Assembly (NCBI RefSeq): GCF_011762005.1
Contig: NZ_JAASQU010000001.1
Coordinates: 124,001 to 188,000, forward strand
Origin: Qipengyuania flava
GTDB taxonomy: Bacteria > Pseudomonadota > Alphaproteobacteria > Sphingomonadales > Sphingomonadaceae
Reading direction: 5' to 3'
Length of the DNA stretch: 64,000 nt
The position numbers were made by a program, and so were the translations under genes. Below, in pieces: positions 62,264 to 64,000 of this stretch. A model generated the notes under the pieces. The model saw only the letters and a list, made by a program, of their open reading frames with translations. It was not told where the DNA came from and did not search any database. How positions within the stretch are numbered: the stretch's first letter is position 1; every line of letters starts with the position of its first letter.

Positions 62264-62778
62264 CACCGGCGCGAACAGGCAAGCGTGGCCGCATCCATGG
62301 CGGTCGCCGCTCCGGCGAGCGAATAGGTATTGGAGAACCGCCTCCCGCGCGTATCGGTTGCGCGTATAACCATGCGACTGGCGGACCGCATGGCTGCGAC
62401 GATCGCGGCGTCCATGGTACGGTCCCTGGCCCAGGCATCCCCGCCCCCGCCGGTAAGCCGAAAGCTCTTCCCGCCGACCGACAGGGTGATTGCGGCCCCA
62501 TCGCGGACTTGCCGCGAGAGCCTGAAATGCACCTGCCCGCGAAGTTTGCGCCGCGGCCAGGTGCCGATGGTCGCGAAAGGTTCGAAATCGCGCTGCAGGC
62601 GGCTGGGGGCAGGCATGGCAATCGCATAGCAGCGCGGCACCGAGGCATCGCGAAACGCGCCCCAGTTAGAGAACACGCCGAGACTATCTTTGGCTGCAGT
62701 CGGCGCGGCCAGCATTGCGCAGGTGATCGCGGCCATTGCGAAGGGACCCAGTTTTCCAAGAAGAGTTGGCGCGTGCAT
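62263..62778 (-). CDS. Secreted IalB-like (invasion-associated locus B type) protein
   Basis: The start at 62778 gives 171 residues with a signal peptide (MHAPTLLGKLGPFAMAAITC ending TAAKD). The mature part starts SLGVFSNWGAFRDASVPRCY, close to the W-x-x-x-C pattern of IalB-like proteins. It includes VHFRLSRQVRDGAAITLSVG and a late Cys (ATLACSRR) that could pair with the first. The mature protein is probably periplasmic. A GTG 27 nt upstream is an alternative start but abuts greB. Confidence 0.65.
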   Translation of the reverse strand: MHAPTLLGKLGPFAMAAITCAMLAAPTAAKDSLGVFSNWGAFRDASVPRCYAIAMPAPSRLQRDFEPFATIGTWPRRKLRGQVHFRLSRQVRDGAAITLSVGGKSFRLTGGGGDAWARDRTMDAAIVAAMRSASRMVIRATDTRGRRFSNTYSLAGAATAMDAATLACSRR

Positions 62779-62812
62779 CGCAGACAGACTTATTCGCGCA
62801 GGCACCGTTTAG

Positions 62813-63316
62813 CTAGGCCCCGGCGGATCCGGAACTCTGCGGATAGGCGATGGCGATTACTTCCCATTCCTTCAGTCCTCCGGGCAAGCGCACGCTGCGC
62901 AGGTCCCCGATCGCTGCGCCCTTCAGCGCGCGGGCAAGCGGGGAAGACCAGCCGATCCGTCCGGCGCTGGCATCCTGCTCGTCGTCGCCCACCAGCGTCA
63001 CTGTGCGTTCCTCATCGTCCTCGTCTGCAAGCGTCACCGTGGCGCCGAAGAAGGCGCGAGACTTGTCGGGCTGGTCGGCGGGATCGATGACGCGCGCAGA
63101 TTTCATGCGCCGTGATAGATGCGCGAGTTCGCGATCAATCTCGCGCATGCGCTTGCGCCCGTAGAGGTAATCGCCATTCTCGCTGCGGTCACCGTTCCCC
63201 GCCGCCCAGCTGACGATTTCCACGATCTCGGGGCGCTCGGTACCAAGCAAGTGGTCGTAGCGCGCCTTCATCGCGGCATAGCCGGACGGCGTGACGGGAT
63301 TCGATTTGGGCGTCAT
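62813..63316 (-). CDS. greB: Transcription elongation factor GreB
   Basis: This 167-residue protein begins MTPKSNPVTPSGYAAMKARY. The coiled-coil tip carries the catalytic acidic residues in AGNGDRSENGDYLYGRKRMR, and the C-terminal FKBP-like domain has GRIGWSSPLARALKGAAIGD. The YLYGRKRMREIDREL segment is the GreB rather than GreA form. It stimulates transcript cleavage by backtracked RNA polymerase. It starts 24 nt after the stop of the lytic transglycosylase. Confidence 0.92.
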   Translation of the reverse strand: MTPKSNPVTPSGYAAMKARYDHLLGTERPEIVEIVSWAAGNGDRSENGDYLYGRKRMREIDRELAHLSRRMKSARVIDPADQPDKSRAFFGATVTLADEDDEERTVTLVGDDEQDASAGRIGWSSPLARALKGAAIGDLRSVRLPGGLKEWEVIAIAYPQSSGSAGA

Positions 63317-63339
63317 GGAGCCGTGGCCCCTAACCCAGA

Positions 63340-64000
63340 TCAGCGTGGCAGGTAATTGGTGACGTTGCGTTCATACCCGTTCGATTTGTCGGGATGCATG
63401 TTGGCATAGCTGACCGCGTTTCCGATCACACGCATCACGTAATAGCGGGTTTCAAAGTTCGAGGGGATCTGCTCGATCCAGGTAACCCAGTCGACCGCAC
63501 CGGTCCGCGGGTCCCCGTTCAAGCGGAGCCATTCGTTCACCCGGCCCGGTCCCGCGTTATACGCTGCGATCGCCAGCGGATAGGCGCCGCCATAACGATC
63601 CATGAGACGCGCGAAATGCGCATCGCCGAGGCGGATGTTGTAACTCGGGCTCGCGGTCAGATTGGCCGACATATATTGCACGCCGATCTTCCCTGCCTCT
63701 TCACGAGCGGTCCCGGGCATCAACTGCATCATCCCGCGCGCGCCGGCATGGCTGACACGGTTGCGGTCGAACTCGCTCTCCTGCCGGGCGATGGCGTGGA
63801 CCATGGTCCAATTCGCCCCGGGATGCGTCTCCACGGTGGGATAGCCAAGCCGTTCGAAGCCTTCGAGACCGTGTTCCCCGGCGACGAGACCGGCGACGAC
63901 CGCCAGTTCGTCGAGCCCGGTGTCGCGCGCCAGTTGGCCGACCAGCGCCATCTGTTCGGGCGTGTCGGCCTTGTCGGCGATCGCTTCGAAGAAGGCACGC
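63340..64000 (-). CDS. slt: Lytic murein transglycosylase, C-terminal part (cut by window end)
   Basis: The frame is open to base 64000, so the N-terminal superhelical part lies outside the window. The visible 219 residues hold the SLT domain: catalytic Glu in HAIARQESEFDRNRVSHAG, then ARGMMQLMPGTAREEAGKIG, AIAAYNAGPGRVNEWLRLNG and the WIEQIPSNFETRYYVMRVIG block. It cleaves peptidoglycan to 1,6-anhydro products in the periplasm. An internal ATG at 63951 is not the start, since helical sequence continues upstream of it (RAFFEAIADKADTPEQ). Confidence 0.92.
   Translation of the reverse strand, partial: RAFFEAIADKADTPEQMALVGQLARDTGLDELAVVAGLVAGEHGLEGFERLGYPTVETHPGANWTMVHAIARQESEFDRNRVSHAGARGMMQLMPGTAREEAGKIGVQYMSANLTASPSYNIRLGDAHFARLMDRYGGAYPLAIAAYNAGPGRVNEWLRLNGDPRTGAVDWVTWIEQIPSNFETRYYVMRVIGNAVSYANMHPDKSNGYERNVTNYLPR

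Overview
The window is one continuous piece of a GC-rich alphaproteobacterial chromosome. The closest look is Sphingomonadales, probably the Erythrobacteraceae. The evidence is the spc/alpha ribosomal-protein order, the RGG-rich tail on ribosomal protein S5, the TCA-cycle gene order, several small secreted proteins of sphingomonad style, and an alphaproteobacterial SOS box (GAAC-N7-GAAC) in front of uvrA. No rRNA, tRNA or CRISPR array was seen.

Layout. 1-13.5 kb holds the spc and alpha operons, from rpsQ (cut by the window edge) to rplQ. They are interrupted twice: by an opposite-strand GT-C type glycosyltransferase between rpmD and rplO, and by a SRPBCC protein plus gdhA between adk and rpsM. 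13.5-23 kb carries hydrolases and envelope genes: two serine hydrolases, a pair of secreted paralogues, a TRIC-type channel, a PepSY protein, an amidase, an M49-like lipoprotein and a SEDS-like membrane protein. 23-31 kb is a minus-strand TCA block (mdh, a small secreted protein, sucD, sucA, sucB, lpdA) that lacks sucC. 32.9-37.6 kb is a cobalamin riboswitch followed by a complete btuB-F-C-D vitamin B12 import operon. 37.6-43.5 kb (minus strand) has an M3 peptidase lipoprotein, a small lipoprotein, thpR, a membrane-anchored phage-type lysozyme and a diguanylate cyclase.

43.8-53 kb is the most unusual part. SOS-controlled uvrA is followed by two extra, diverged copies of its own 3' end and by short palindromes. 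Next comes an A+T-richer 615-residue reverse transcriptase with an alpha-helical C-terminal half, a candidate antiphage RT. After it lie repeat-rich spacers, an HTH protein, and two divergent LuxR-type regulators separated by two 22-bp dyads. 53-64 kb returns to core genes: argG, a DksA-like protein, a molybdopterin oxidoreductase/cytochrome b/pteridine-reductase-like operon, rlmN with a methyltransferase and a MOSC protein, an outer-membrane beta-barrel, greB, and the C-terminal part of a lytic transglycosylase running off the right edge.

Many neighbours are joined by 4-nt ATGA or GTGA overlaps (btuB-F-C-D, TRIC/PepSY, the Mo-oxidoreductase operon, rlmN/methyltransferase/MOSC, thpR/lipoprotein), which supports the operons and the starts chosen here. 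All calls come from reading the sequence; no database search was run.
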